64,000 nucleotides of DNA, taken from Competibacter_A sp002352125 (lineage in GTDB: Bacteria; Pseudomonadota; Gammaproteobacteria; Competibacterales; Competibacteraceae). Every line of letters starts with the position of its first letter. The first letter of the stretch is position 1. Below, piece by piece: positions 19,193 through 27,075 of this stretch. The stretch lies in contig DAOROA010000023.1 of the NCBI GenBank assembly GCA_035441325.1, positions 5,510 through 69,509 of the forward strand. The letters run 5' to 3'. The notes below the pieces were generated by a model. That model saw only the letters and a program-made list of their open reading frames with translations, was not told the origin of the DNA and did not search any database. Made by a program: the position numbers and the translations under genes.

Positions 19193-20023
19193 TCAGTTGC
19201 TGGAGACGGTGGGCAAAATGCCGTGTTCGCGCAAGATACGTTCGCCAGCGGGCGACCGGACAAATTCGAGAAATGCTTTACCCGCTGGCGTCAAGGCGTC
19301 GGGCTTGTAGATCAAGCCAAGTTCCAACCACGCTGGGTAGAGTCCTTTTTCCAGATTCTCCGCTGTCGGTTCGACGCCGTCGAGCGCCAGATGAACGATC
19401 TTGCTGTTGCAGGCGCCGAGGGCTGATTGGTTGAGGACACCGAAGCTGGTCGGAAACCGATCCAGCAACGCGATCAGCTCTGGGTCGAGATGCACGACCT
19501 TGACGTTCTCGCCGTATTCGATGTTCTCGAATGGCTTGATCACGCGGGTGATCGCTTGCCTGGATGCGTCGGTCGGCTCGCGCCCGATGGCCCGGATCGG
19601 ACCGGAATCGCCACCCAGTTCGCGCCAATCGGTCAGCTTGCCGCTGTAGACATCCACGGCCTGCGCCGGCGTGATATTGCGTGCCGTGACACCTGCTCCC
19701 GCCGCAAACACGACCGGATCGCGCCCGAGCGCAACGTAAACGATGCCTTTTTTGCGCTCGTCCTCCTTGAGCGGCCGGCCAACTCGCCCGAGGCTGGCCG
19801 TCCCCACCTCGACATCGCGCAGCGCGCCGGCGGTTCCGGTCGATGTCGGTATCGTCACGGTGTGCTGGTTCTGTCGTTGGTTGAATGCCTTGGCGAGTTG
19901 CGTCAGGACATACTCCGGGTTGCCGCTACCGGGAATGACCAATTCTTCGGCAAAGACGGCACCAGTCAACGTCAGCGCCGCCAGCCATGCGGCGATCAGG
20001 TGTCGAAGGCGAAAGAAGATCAT
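19193..20023 (-). CDS. PstS-like periplasmic substrate-binding protein
   Basis: The 276-residue protein has a signal peptide (residues 1-25, ending VFAEE) and a PBP-like domain resembling phosphate-binding proteins: LVIPGSGNPEYVLTQLAKAF, then TGTAGALRDVEVG, PAQAVDVYSGKLTDW and the C-terminal GKAFLEFVRSPAGERIL. No PstC, PstA or PstB transporter subunits are nearby. Instead it precedes a hybrid kinase on the same strand, so I infer a sensing role rather than transport. GAGG precedes the ATG. The ligand may be phosphate or another anion. Confidence 0.85.
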   Translation of the reverse strand: MIFFRLRHLIAAWLAALTLTGAVFAEELVIPGSGNPEYVLTQLAKAFNQRQNQHTVTIPTSTGTAGALRDVEVGTASLGRVGRPLKEDERKKGIVYVALGRDPVVFAAGAGVTARNITPAQAVDVYSGKLTDWRELGGDSGPIRAIGREPTDASRQAITRVIKPFENIEYGENVKVVHLDPELIALLDRFPTSFGVLNQSALGACNSKIVHLALDGVEPTAENLEKGLYPAWLELGLIYKPDALTPAGKAFLEFVRSPAGERILREHGILPTVSSN

Positions 20024-20140
20024 GTGGGTTTTCCTCTAACTATTTGCGTCAGCAGCGGTAAGCAAGTGCCAATCGGCGTTCCGGGCCATGCGCTGACGTC
20101 GCTCGTAAGATTCCATTTTCTTCGGACTGGAACCGCCGCC

Positions 20141-21286
20141 TCAGTCCTCCAACAGCTTCCCGGCCTGACGGTAACTCAACGGTTCCGGACCGGCCACCTT
20201 GCAGAACTTCTGTCCCGGCCGAACCAGCCGTTCGGTCATGCGAGCGAACAGCAGACCGGCGGTTGCGGCACAAATCGGCGTCCGCGCCGCGCCGGGCGGT
20301 TCGCCGAGCGGGTCCACCAGCTCCGCCACCACCTCGCCGGAGGTTACCCAATCGCCCAACCGCTTGCGATAAACCAGCACGCCGGCGGCCGGCGCGGTCA
20401 ACACATCAACCCCATCCAACGGCGTCGGCTCGCAACGCGGCTCCGGCAATGGCCCCGGATCGCCGGCAACGATGCCGCGCCGTTGCAGGAAACGCAGCAA
20501 TGCCGCCGCGTCGGCCGTCGCATAGTCGTCGTTCACGTCCGCCTGACCGCGCAGTTCAACCGTGGTCGCAAAACAGGCCAGCGGTATGGGTCCCTCCCCA
20601 GCCAACGATTCGCGCAATTTCCACCAAGGTCCGGCACAAGCTTCATCGAACGGGTTACCGCCCGGCTCTTCCTCCAGCAAAATTGCCGCCGCCCCCAGTT
20701 CCGCACCTAGCGCTACGGCCTCGTCGCGCTGCCGCTTGGATGCGTATAGATGTAACAGCGCTTCTCCGTCGCAATGCAAATCGAAAACGTAATCGGCATC
20801 GATGGCCAAATTCAGCAACGCTGCCCTCAAGACATCAGCTTCTTTATTTAACGAATGATTTAATATAGTTACACACAATGCTTCGCGAATCAAGGCAACG
20901 TTCGCCGCCGGATCGGCGGTCAAACGCCCCCGTAACCGCTCCAGCGCGAGCGCCGCCAAATCGGGAAAGCTGCGATTGAAATTGCCGGTGCCCTCGTGAT
21001 CGAACCGCCCCAACAGCCGCCCGTTCAAATGCTGGCTCAACCCGATAGGATTGGCGACCGGCACCACCACTACCTCGCCGGCGATCCGTCCTTCTGCTTG
21101 AGCTTGTTCCAGAGCGCACAGCAGATGTTGCGCTACCAGCAAACCCGGAATTTCGTCGGCGTGGATAGCAGCCTGGAAATACGCTTTGGGCCGCGCACCA
21201 AGCACGCCGTAACGATGGACCTGCAACATCCGTTTCGTGCCTGGTGCGGGCGACGGCAATTCGATTTGGATCGTGGTGGTCGGCAT
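20141..21286 (-). CDS. Succinylglutamate desuccinylase/aspartoacylase family metallohydrolase
   Basis: The 381-residue protein belongs to the M14-like AstE/ASPA superfamily. The zinc site is visible as AAIHADEIPG near residue 45 (HxxE) and a later DLHCDGEALLHLY. NPIGLSQHLNGR and FNRSFPD are substrate-site elements of this group. The substrate is unknown; such proteins are often called deacylases. The ATG at 21286 is preferred over a TTG two codons upstream. It is transcribed divergently from pyrC, with 158 bases between them. Confidence 0.85.
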   Translation of the reverse strand: MPTTTIQIELPSPAPGTKRMLQVHRYGVLGARPKAYFQAAIHADEIPGLLVAQHLLCALEQAQAEGRIAGEVVVVPVANPIGLSQHLNGRLLGRFDHEGTGNFNRSFPDLAALALERLRGRLTADPAANVALIREALCVTILNHSLNKEADVLRAALLNLAIDADYVFDLHCDGEALLHLYASKRQRDEAVALGAELGAAAILLEEEPGGNPFDEACAGPWWKLRESLAGEGPIPLACFATTVELRGQADVNDDYATADAAALLRFLQRRGIVAGDPGPLPEPRCEPTPLDGVDVLTAPAAGVLVYRKRLGDWVTSGEVVAELVDPLGEPPGAARTPICAATAGLLFARMTERLVRPGQKFCKVAGPEPLSYRQAGKLLED

Positions 21287-21400
21287 AAGCAAGATTCCCG
21301 CAAACGTGCGGATGGTGGATCAATCGAGAAGTTTATCAGGCCATCATTGGCGTTGCCCGAACGATCCTCTTGCGCGGCACGCTTGGCCTTCCTGGAAGCT

Positions 21401-21406
21401 TATAAT
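21401..21406 (+). promoter_or_regulatory. Candidate -10 box for pyrC
   Basis: A perfect TATAAT lies 38 bases before the pyrC ATG, within the pyrC/aspartoacylase divergent region. No good -35 hexamer was found at 16-18 bases. A short palindrome, TCCGTTACGGA, overlaps the expected transcription start. Confidence 0.45.
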
Positions 21407-21444
21407 CCGTTACGGAATTATCCTCACACTCCCTGGGAACTCGC

Positions 21445-22479
21445 ATGGACATCCTCGTCCTCACCCGCCCCGACGACTGGCACCTGCACGTCCGCGACGA
21501 TGCGGCCATGCGCGCGGTCGTGCCGCACAGCGCCAGCCAGTTCGCCCGCGCCATCATCATGCCTAATCTGCGACCGCCGGTGACCACCACCGAACGGGCA
21601 CTCGCCTATCGAACTCGGATCCTGGAGGCAGTGCCAGCAGGATTGCCGTTTCAGCCGCTGATGACCCTGTATCTGACCGACAATACCCCGCCTGCCGAAA
21701 TCGGCCGCGCCAAGAAATCGGGCCATGTTGTCGCCTGCAAGCTCTATCCTGCCGGCGCGACGACGAACTCCGATTCCGGCGTGACCGACGTTTACAATAT
21801 CTACCCGGTATTGGAAGCGATGCAGCTGCATGCATTGCCGCTGCTGGTTCACGGCGAGGTTACCGATCCAGAAGTGGACCTATTCGACCGCGAGGCAGTT
21901 TTCATCGAACGGGTTCTGATTCCGCTGATTCGCGACTTCCCCGCCTTAAAGATCGTCTTGGAGCACATCACTACCCAAGATGCGGCGGACTTCGTGCGCG
22001 AGGCGCCGGCCACGGTCGCCGCCACGATTACTGCTCACCACCTGCTCTACAACCGCAACGCGATCTTCCAGGGCGGCGTCCGGCCGCATTATTACTGCCT
22101 GCCGATTCTCAAGCGCGAACGCCATCGCCAGGCCTTGATCCAGGCCGCTATCAGCGGCAACCCCAAATACTTTCTCGGCACCGACAGCGCCCCGCATCCG
22201 CGCCATGACAAGGAAGCCGCTTGCGGCTGCGCTGGCTGTTACACCGCCTACGCTGCGCTGGAACTGTACGCCGAAGCGTTCGATTCGGCAGGATCGCTGG
22301 ACAAACTGGAAGCTTTCGCCAGCTTTCACGGCGCGGATTTTTACGGCCTGCCGCGCAATACCGGATCCATTGCCCTGCTCCGCCAGCCGGTACCGGTTCC
22401 CGACCGTTTTCCGTTCGGCGCAGATGAATTGATTCCCCTGCGGGCCGGGGATACTTTGCGCTGGCGGCTGGCAGATTGA
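21445..22479 (+). CDS. pyrC: Dihydroorotase
   Basis: The 344-residue enzyme interconverts carbamoyl-aspartate and dihydroorotate in pyrimidine synthesis. The two zinc ions are bound by DDWHLHVRD (HxH), the carboxylated lysine in ACKLYPAGATTNSDSGV, HGEVTD, LEHITT and the aspartate in LGTDSAPH. Length and motif order match the E. coli PyrC type rather than the longer class I enzymes. A GGGA sequence precedes the ATG. The enzyme appears complete and ordinary. Confidence 0.97.
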   Translation: MDILVLTRPDDWHLHVRDDAAMRAVVPHSASQFARAIIMPNLRPPVTTTERALAYRTRILEAVPAGLPFQPLMTLYLTDNTPPAEIGRAKKSGHVVACKLYPAGATTNSDSGVTDVYNIYPVLEAMQLHALPLLVHGEVTDPEVDLFDREAVFIERVLIPLIRDFPALKIVLEHITTQDAADFVREAPATVAATITAHHLLYNRNAIFQGGVRPHYYCLPILKRERHRQALIQAAISGNPKYFLGTDSAPHPRHDKEAACGCAGCYTAYAALELYAEAFDSAGSLDKLEAFASFHGADFYGLPRNTGSIALLRQPVPVPDRFPFGADELIPLRAGDTLRWRLAD

Positions 22480-22647
22480 GCCTTTTACTCCTGTTCCTAG
22501 TTTTTTTCTCGCAAGTGGACGAAAGGTGCCGGTAGTGTGTTCACTCTAATTTTCGTTGCTACAGTAAACATCAAGAAAACGGGATAGCCGCCGAGATGAA
22601 CGAAAAATCGGCATTCTGATCAAAGCCTTGAATTGAGGAGCATCACA

Positions 22648-23037
22648 ATGGCAACCGTAGCGATGAAGAACATCACGGAAACCCCCATCGCCACCAACAT
22701 CCGCGAATCGGCCAATAAAATCTGGCTGGCCGGACTGGGCGCTTACGCCAAGACCCAGGAAGAAAGCGAGAAGCTGTTCCAGTTGCTGGTCGAGGAAGGC
22801 GAGAAAGTCGAAAAGCAAGCCAAGAAAGCCGCCGAGGCTCGCTTCGAAGAGGCAAAGGGTAAGGTGGTCAAGTTTCGCGGCAAGGCCAGCCGGCAAATCG
22901 GCCGGCTGGAGGAGCTGTTCCAAGAGCGCATCGCCCAGGTTCTGAACCGCTTGGGCGTGCCAACCCAAGAAGATATTCAGGAGCTGACCAAACGAGTCGA
23001 AGCTCTGAACGAGAGCATCAAATCTCTGAAGAAGTAA
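22648..23037 (+). CDS. Phasin family protein (PHA granule-associated)
   Basis: The 129-residue protein resembles PhaF/PhaI-type phasins. SANKIWLAGLGAYAKTQEE is the characteristic N-terminal block, followed by a charged heptad-like coiled-coil region ending in LTKRVEALNESIKSL. Such proteins coat polyhydroxyalkanoate granules. The ATG at 22648 is preceded by GAGGAG at good spacing; an upstream TTG is rejected. A clear terminator follows, so it is probably monocistronic. No PHA synthase is in the window. Confidence 0.87.
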   Translation: MATVAMKNITETPIATNIRESANKIWLAGLGAYAKTQEESEKLFQLLVEEGEKVEKQAKKAAEARFEEAKGKVVKFRGKASRQIGRLEELFQERIAQVLNRLGVPTQEDIQELTKRVEALNESIKSLKK

Positions 23038-23064
23038 GCGGTTTCGTCGCGTCGGTTCGAACCC

Positions 23065-23102
23065 AAGGCCCCCGGCTCCGCGCTGTGGGGCCTTTTCCTT
23101 TT
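23065..23102 (+). terminator. Rho-independent terminator after the phasin gene
   Basis: AAGGCCCC pairs with GGGGCCTT across a 14-base loop and is followed by a T-rich run (TTCCTTTT), 27 bases after the phasin stop. Confidence 0.82.
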
Positions 23103-23149
23103 CCGGATCGCAAAGCGTTCTGACGCCTGCCGGAACGATGGCAAAACGG

Positions 23150-23326
23150 TCAAACCTGTTGCTGCACCCAGCGGTCGAGAGCTTCCACGGCATGAACGAC
23201 GTTAGGGCAATAAAGCTCCGGGAAGGCCTTTCGTCCATCCCGGATGAGCTGGGTGCTTTTCTCGTTGATGGCCAAGGTGGCGGATTGCTTCAACCCCCTT
23301 ACGTTGAGGTTCAGGTGAACGTTGCG
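23150..23326 (-). pseudogene. Remnant of the N-terminus of a class I/II aminotransferase
   Basis: On the minus strand an open stretch reads HLNLNVRGLKQSATLAINEK and continues with a serine/threonine-rich turn and RDGRKAF. This matches the extreme N-terminus of PLP-dependent aminotransferases of the kind that begin NLNVRGL..SATLAINERS. The homology stops after about 35 residues, where the normal LGLGQSPF motif is missing. The frame ends at a TGA (23152-23150) after CPNVVHAVEALDRW. No start codon is present and an upstream stop in frame is close. I read it as a decayed or truncated gene. Confidence 0.55.
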
Positions 23327-23371
23327 ACAGACCGGCGCCTACGCAGAACGCCGCGGGCTCGATCCGCGCGG

Positions 23372-24307
23372 TTATCCCAGTTCCAGCACATCGCCGTTGC
23401 CGATGAACAGATTCGTTTGCGAGCCATTGCGAGCTGTGCCGCGCACCACCGGCAAACCCCGCTCCAGCATTTTCTCGACGGCGGTGCGCCCGGTGCAGTG
23501 ATTGCACGCCACTTTGGCGATGCCGTAGCCGCCCAAGACATTGACGACTTGCTCCCGCGCCTCGTCCCAATCTTCCAATGGCGAAATGTGCAATCCCCCG
23601 TAGATCGCGTGGATGCGCTCGCCGCCTTGGAACGTCCGGCGGGCGTAGTCCAACAGATTCAGCACGCCGCCGTGACCGCAGCCGGTCACCATCGTCAGGC
23701 CCCGGTCCTGAAGATTGGCGTACAGGACGTTTTCGCCATCGACTTTCAAGAGGGTATGCATGGGGAAACCAGCCAGCGCCAGCCCAGGAAACAGCACCAG
23801 CGGTCGATCGGTCGGCACGGTGACCACCTCGCCGGTATGTCCCTGCTTTTTGATGTGCGCAAACCCCGCCGGATGGAAACCTTCGGGGACGTAAATCGTG
23901 ATGCCGGGACAATGCTTGAGCGTCGAGCCGATCCCCCAGAAGTGATCGAAATGCTCGTGGCTGATGACCAACGCCTCGATTTGGTCTTGCCGCAACAGTT
24001 CGTCGATACCCTCCTCGGCGAAACGGCGGTCCATCCAGGCCGGATTCCAGCCGGTATCGAACAGCAACCGGCGCGCGGTACCATCGGTCGCCTCGGCTTC
24101 CAGTAGCGCCGAAAAGCCGGCTGCGTTATCCGCGTGCAGCGCGCCGAACGGCGGCCAGGGAATAGTATATTGATCGGTTTCGGCACCGCCGGCTTCCTTG
24201 ATGTCGCCGAACACGGTGGCGGTGTCGAACCAGCCGGTTTCGGAAATGCAGCGAATCGTCAATCGTCGCAGGACGCCGATATCGAGGGTTTGAGCGGTGG
24301 TTGACAT
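23372..24307 (-). CDS. MBL-fold metallo-hydrolase (DHPMN synthase-like group)
   Basis: The 311-residue metallo-beta-lactamase-fold enzyme has the metal motif SHEHFDHFWG, a later TGCGHGGVLNLLDYA and a C-terminal CNHCTGR. The TGCGHxG arrangement is typical of the group related to the archaeal dihydropterin phosphate synthase (COG1237). The substrate is not known. No signal peptide is seen, so it should be cytoplasmic. GGAGG stands at good distance before the ATG. It is the last gene of a four-gene cluster and lies 66 bases after the methyltransferase. Confidence 0.87.
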   Translation of the reverse strand: MSTTAQTLDIGVLRRLTIRCISETGWFDTATVFGDIKEAGGAETDQYTIPWPPFGALHADNAAGFSALLEAEATDGTARRLLFDTGWNPAWMDRRFAEEGIDELLRQDQIEALVISHEHFDHFWGIGSTLKHCPGITIYVPEGFHPAGFAHIKKQGHTGEVVTVPTDRPLVLFPGLALAGFPMHTLLKVDGENVLYANLQDRGLTMVTGCGHGGVLNLLDYARRTFQGGERIHAIYGGLHISPLEDWDEAREQVVNVLGGYGIAKVACNHCTGRTAVEKMLERGLPVVRGTARNGSQTNLFIGNGDVLELG

Positions 24308-24373
24308 GGCGATAACCTCCTTCGGACAGATTCGTTTCTGGACCGGAACCCGGCGAGCGCGCCGTCGTCCGCG

Positions 24374-24985
24374 CTATGGCCGGTTCGCGACTGCCAAGAA
24401 CAACGGATATTCCCGCACCCCCCGGTCGGTCGCCTTTTTCATCGCGTAGCAGGTCGAAAAATCCACTTCATCGAACCCTGCGCGCATCAGTTGCACCCGC
24501 AACGCAGTTCGGTCGAAACCGTTGTGGCCGGTAAAACCGGGGCCGTGAAACGAGCCGTCTTCCCGATCCAGATCGGCGATGGCCAGCCAACCGCCCGGCC
24601 GCAGCAGGCCGTGCAAAGCTCGCAACAACCGGCCGACATCGGCGACGTGGTGCAAGGTCATCAGGGTGTAAATCAGATCGTAGCGTTCGGCAGGCGGCGG
24701 GTCCGTCACCAGATCGAGCGCGAGCGGATGCAGATGGGAAAAACCAGTAGCGGCAATCTTGTCCTCCAACACCGCCAGCATCCCTGGCGAGCTGTCGGCC
24801 AGCGTGATTCGGCTCAATTCGGCGTGCAAGGCGAAACTCAGCAGTCCCGTCCCGCAGCCGTATTCGAGCGCGTGCCAGTCGGACGATAACGGTATTCGCC
24901 GCCGGATCGCGGCGGCGACGGCAAATGCTCGCTCCCGCTTGATCGGATCGGAGTCCCAAGTTTTGGCCTTGTCGTCGAAATGCAT
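24374..24985 (-). CDS. Class I SAM-dependent methyltransferase
   Basis: The 203-residue protein carries the SAM-binding motif I LEYGCGTGLLSF near residue 43, the acidic motif II LADSSPGM, and a DLIYTLMTLHHV block as in UbiE/Methyltransf_11 proteins. LRPGGWLAIADLD matches the post-motif region. The methyl acceptor is unknown. It sits between the DsrE-like and MBL genes with 66-base gaps on each side and is probably co-transcribed. Confidence 0.88.
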   Translation of the reverse strand: MHFDDKAKTWDSDPIKRERAFAVAAAIRRRIPLSSDWHALEYGCGTGLLSFALHAELSRITLADSSPGMLAVLEDKIAATGFSHLHPLALDLVTDPPPAERYDLIYTLMTLHHVADVGRLLRALHGLLRPGGWLAIADLDREDGSFHGPGFTGHNGFDRTALRVQLMRAGFDEVDFSTCYAMKKATDRGVREYPLFLAVANRP

Positions 24986-25051
24986 CGCGATGCTCGGTGC
25001 GCTGAGACCCGCTGCCAGCGGGTCGAGTTGTATGGACCGTTCGATCTTAAC

Positions 25052-25471
25052 TCACCAAGTCAGCGTCTTGGTATTGTCTTTGAATAAGGCGCCACCGGTG
25101 AGCTCGGGGTTCCCTACTTTCAGGCCGGGCAACAAATCGGCTTCTTTCACGCCGTAATGCTTCATGCACATCGGGCAAACCAAAACGACGGCGCCTTTGC
25201 TCGCCAGTTCGCCGAGCATTTTCTGGTGGTCGGCGAATTTTGTAGCATTTTCCTTGGAGCCGATGAGGACGCCTTTGTCGTTGAGGAAAATCGTCAAGGG
25301 ATGCCCGCGTTCCAGTTGACTTTTGCCAAAAGAGATTCCCATATTGGCGCGATGCGCATCGTCCGTAGTGAGATTTACGAAAAGCGGGTCATCATTTCCC
25401 GCAAAAGTCGGGTTGACGGCACCGCCAACGACCAAGGCAAAGGCTAGCATTACTCGTAAAAAAAACTGCAT
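25052..25471 (-). CDS. Exported DsrE family protein
   Basis: The 139-residue protein has a signal peptide (residues 1-24, ending PTFAG) followed by a DsrE/DsrF-like domain: DPLFVNLTTDDAHRANMGI, then HPLTIFLNDKGV and a conserved cysteine pair in VLVCPMCMKHYG. DsrE-family proteins take part in sulfur-relay reactions; this is a periplasmic version and its partner is unknown. AAGGAG precedes the ATG. It follows the NifX-like gene by 32 bases. Confidence 0.87.
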   Translation of the reverse strand: MQFFLRVMLAFALVVGGAVNPTFAGNDDPLFVNLTTDDAHRANMGISFGKSQLERGHPLTIFLNDKGVLIGSKENATKFADHQKMLGELASKGAVVLVCPMCMKHYGVKEADLLPGLKVGNPELTGGALFKDNTKTLTW

Positions 25472-25503
25472 GGGTCGCTCCTTATCGGATAGCTCGATGG
25501 GGG

Positions 25504-25881
25504 TTATGAAAGCAATGGTGACGGACGCTCGTCTTTCCCGTGAGCGTGCGGTTTCGGCGATCCGATCGCCAGCGATCCGTCCAGGTAGGTGATGACCGCC
25601 CGGTCCGGGTCAGTTTCCGAAGTAATCAAGGCGACGATGCCCTTAACGGCAAGGCGGTGGCTCAAACCGGACCCCATGCTCCCGGCGATCAGCACTTGCA
25701 CGGCATCCAACGGATGCGGTTCGCGCGGCGAACTCTCGTGAAAAGACTGCTCGATAGGCAGCTCCAGCAAGGTCTTGCCCGCGATTTGACCGTCTTCGAT
25801 ATCGTAAACCCAGAACTTGCGGCATTTGCCCGCATGCTCGGTAATCGTCCGCCGATTCTGGCTCGTGACGGCAATTTTCAT
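25504..25881 (-). CDS. NifX/NifB-like dinitrogenase iron-molybdenum cofactor-type protein
   Basis: The 125-residue protein has the small ribonuclease H-like fold of the Nitro_FeMo-Co family: MKIAVTSQNRRTITEHAGKC, then FWVYDIEDG and AGSMGSGLSHRL. Relatives bind iron-sulfur or molybdenum cofactors, but many act outside nitrogen fixation and no nif genes are in the window. AAGGAG lies 9 bases before the ATG and touches one arm of a perfect palindrome at 25894-25911. It is the first gene of the cluster running to the MBL hydrolase. Confidence 0.86.
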   Translation of the reverse strand: MKIAVTSQNRRTITEHAGKCRKFWVYDIEDGQIAGKTLLELPIEQSFHESSPREPHPLDAVQVLIAGSMGSGLSHRLAVKGIVALITSETDPDRAVITYLDGSLAIGSPKPHAHGKDERPSPLLS

Positions 25882-25893
25882 GTCGATGTCTCC

Positions 25894-25911
25894 TTCGCGA
25901 ACTCTCGCGAA
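25894..25911. promoter_or_regulatory. Perfect inverted repeat in the divergent regulator region (candidate operator or RNA hairpin)
   Basis: TTCGCGA-ACTC-TCGCGAA is an 18-bp perfect dyad with a 4-base spacer. It lies 13 bases before the NifX-like start and about 90 bases before the Crp/Fnr regulator start. The size fits a Crp/Fnr-type operator. As RNA it would form a stem touching the AAGGAG of the NifX-like gene. Confidence 0.5.
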
Positions 25912-25996
25912 ACCTTCGAAGCTCTACAGCGCTCCTAATCTGGATCAGCTACTGTTTCTCGAAACAAGACCGTTGCGCGCAAACGCGGATGACCTC

Positions 25997-26707
25997 ATGA
26001 AATCCATTTCATCGCCGACGATTGGATCGGACGAAAGCAAATGCCTCCATTGTGCGATTCGCGACTCGGCGCTGTTCGCCGGGCTGGAAGAGCTGGGTTT
26101 TCGCCATATCCATCAGCCCATCGAAACGGTGATTTTGGCTCCCCGGGCTTTCTTGTATCGCGCGCAGGAGCGGCGCGATACCCTGTTCACCCTGCGAAGC
26201 GGCGCGATGAAACTGGTGCAATACCTGCCCGACGGCAGCCAGCGCATCGTGCGCCTGTTGCGGGACAGCGATGCCCTCGGTCTGGAAACGCTGGTTCGCC
26301 AACCTTACCAGCACGACGCCATCGCTCTCACCGATTGCGACATCTGCGCGATCCCGGCCGACGTCATCGACGAGCTGGGCCGCGAGCAGCCACGCATCTA
26401 CCAGGCGTTGATGGCACGCTGGCAGCAAGCACTAAACGAAGCCGATGCCTGGCTGACTCAATTTACCACCGGCACCGCCCGCCAGCGGGTAGCGCGGCTG
26501 TTGCTGCGGCTGGCCTGCCCGGCTTCCGACCATCGCCTGCGGCTTTTCGGACGCGAGGACATGGCCGCGATGGTGGGGTTGACCACCGAGACCGTCAGCC
26601 GCACCATCGCCGAGCTGCGGCGGCAAGGATTGCTACGCGATCAGGATGCTCATCTCCAGAATTGCGACCAAGAAACCTTGCGCCGTATCGCCGATGGCGA
26701 GGAATGA
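25997..26707 (+). CDS. Crp/Fnr family transcriptional regulator
   Basis: The 236-residue protein has an N-terminal cNMP-type beta-roll and a C-terminal helix-turn-helix with MVGLTTETVSRTIAELRRQGLL. The recognition-helix E..SR pattern resembles FNR, which reads TTGAT half-sites. The N-terminus has only two cysteines (CLHC), with further cysteines in LTDCDIC, so a canonical four-cysteine Fe-S site as in E. coli FNR is incomplete. The ATG at 25997 fits the family N-terminus; extending upstream would enter the divergent gene. It probably controls the neighbouring cluster and itself. Confidence 0.88.
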   Translation: MKSISSPTIGSDESKCLHCAIRDSALFAGLEELGFRHIHQPIETVILAPRAFLYRAQERRDTLFTLRSGAMKLVQYLPDGSQRIVRLLRDSDALGLETLVRQPYQHDAIALTDCDICAIPADVIDELGREQPRIYQALMARWQQALNEADAWLTQFTTGTARQRVARLLLRLACPASDHRLRLFGREDMAAMVGLTTETVSRTIAELRRQGLLRDQDAHLQNCDQETLRRIADGEE

Positions 26708-27075
26708 TCCGCAAGCCCCGCACCACTGATGGCCAGACCCCTTAGCCCTTAGCATTTGTTGGCTTGATAGCAGCATGATCGGCCATAAAACCTTACAATT
26801 AATGCGAACAAGTGCTAGCGACGCACCGGATTCCTGGCGCGATGCCACGAGTTCCGCTCGTCCCAGCCAACCAGCCGGCATCCGTTTTGCCAGTTTGCCA
26901 CCCAGTTAGCCTTGGATGCATTGCGAATTCTCAAATACTCGAACCGGCTCTTCGCGCATCGAAGGAACCTTTCCCGCCCCGTATCGGGCCGGCGGCGAAC
27001 AATAGCTGTCCATGCGAGCCAAAACATCCATTCACCGCCCAATCCCGGCGAAATTTCAACGGTCGGAAAGCGATC
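26708..27075. other. Intergenic region upstream of the P-type ATPase
   Basis: This region of about 370 bases contains no convincing gene; overlapping frames on both strands show no family similarity. A weak promoter-like pair, TTGATA (26764-26769) and TAAAAC (26786-26791), would give a leader of roughly 280 bases for the ATPase. Confidence 0.35.

Noticed and set aside
23051..23065. GGTTCGAACC, resembling a tRNA T-loop
   Set aside because: No acceptor or anticodon arms can be built around it, and the same palindrome appears near 3458 in non-tRNA context.
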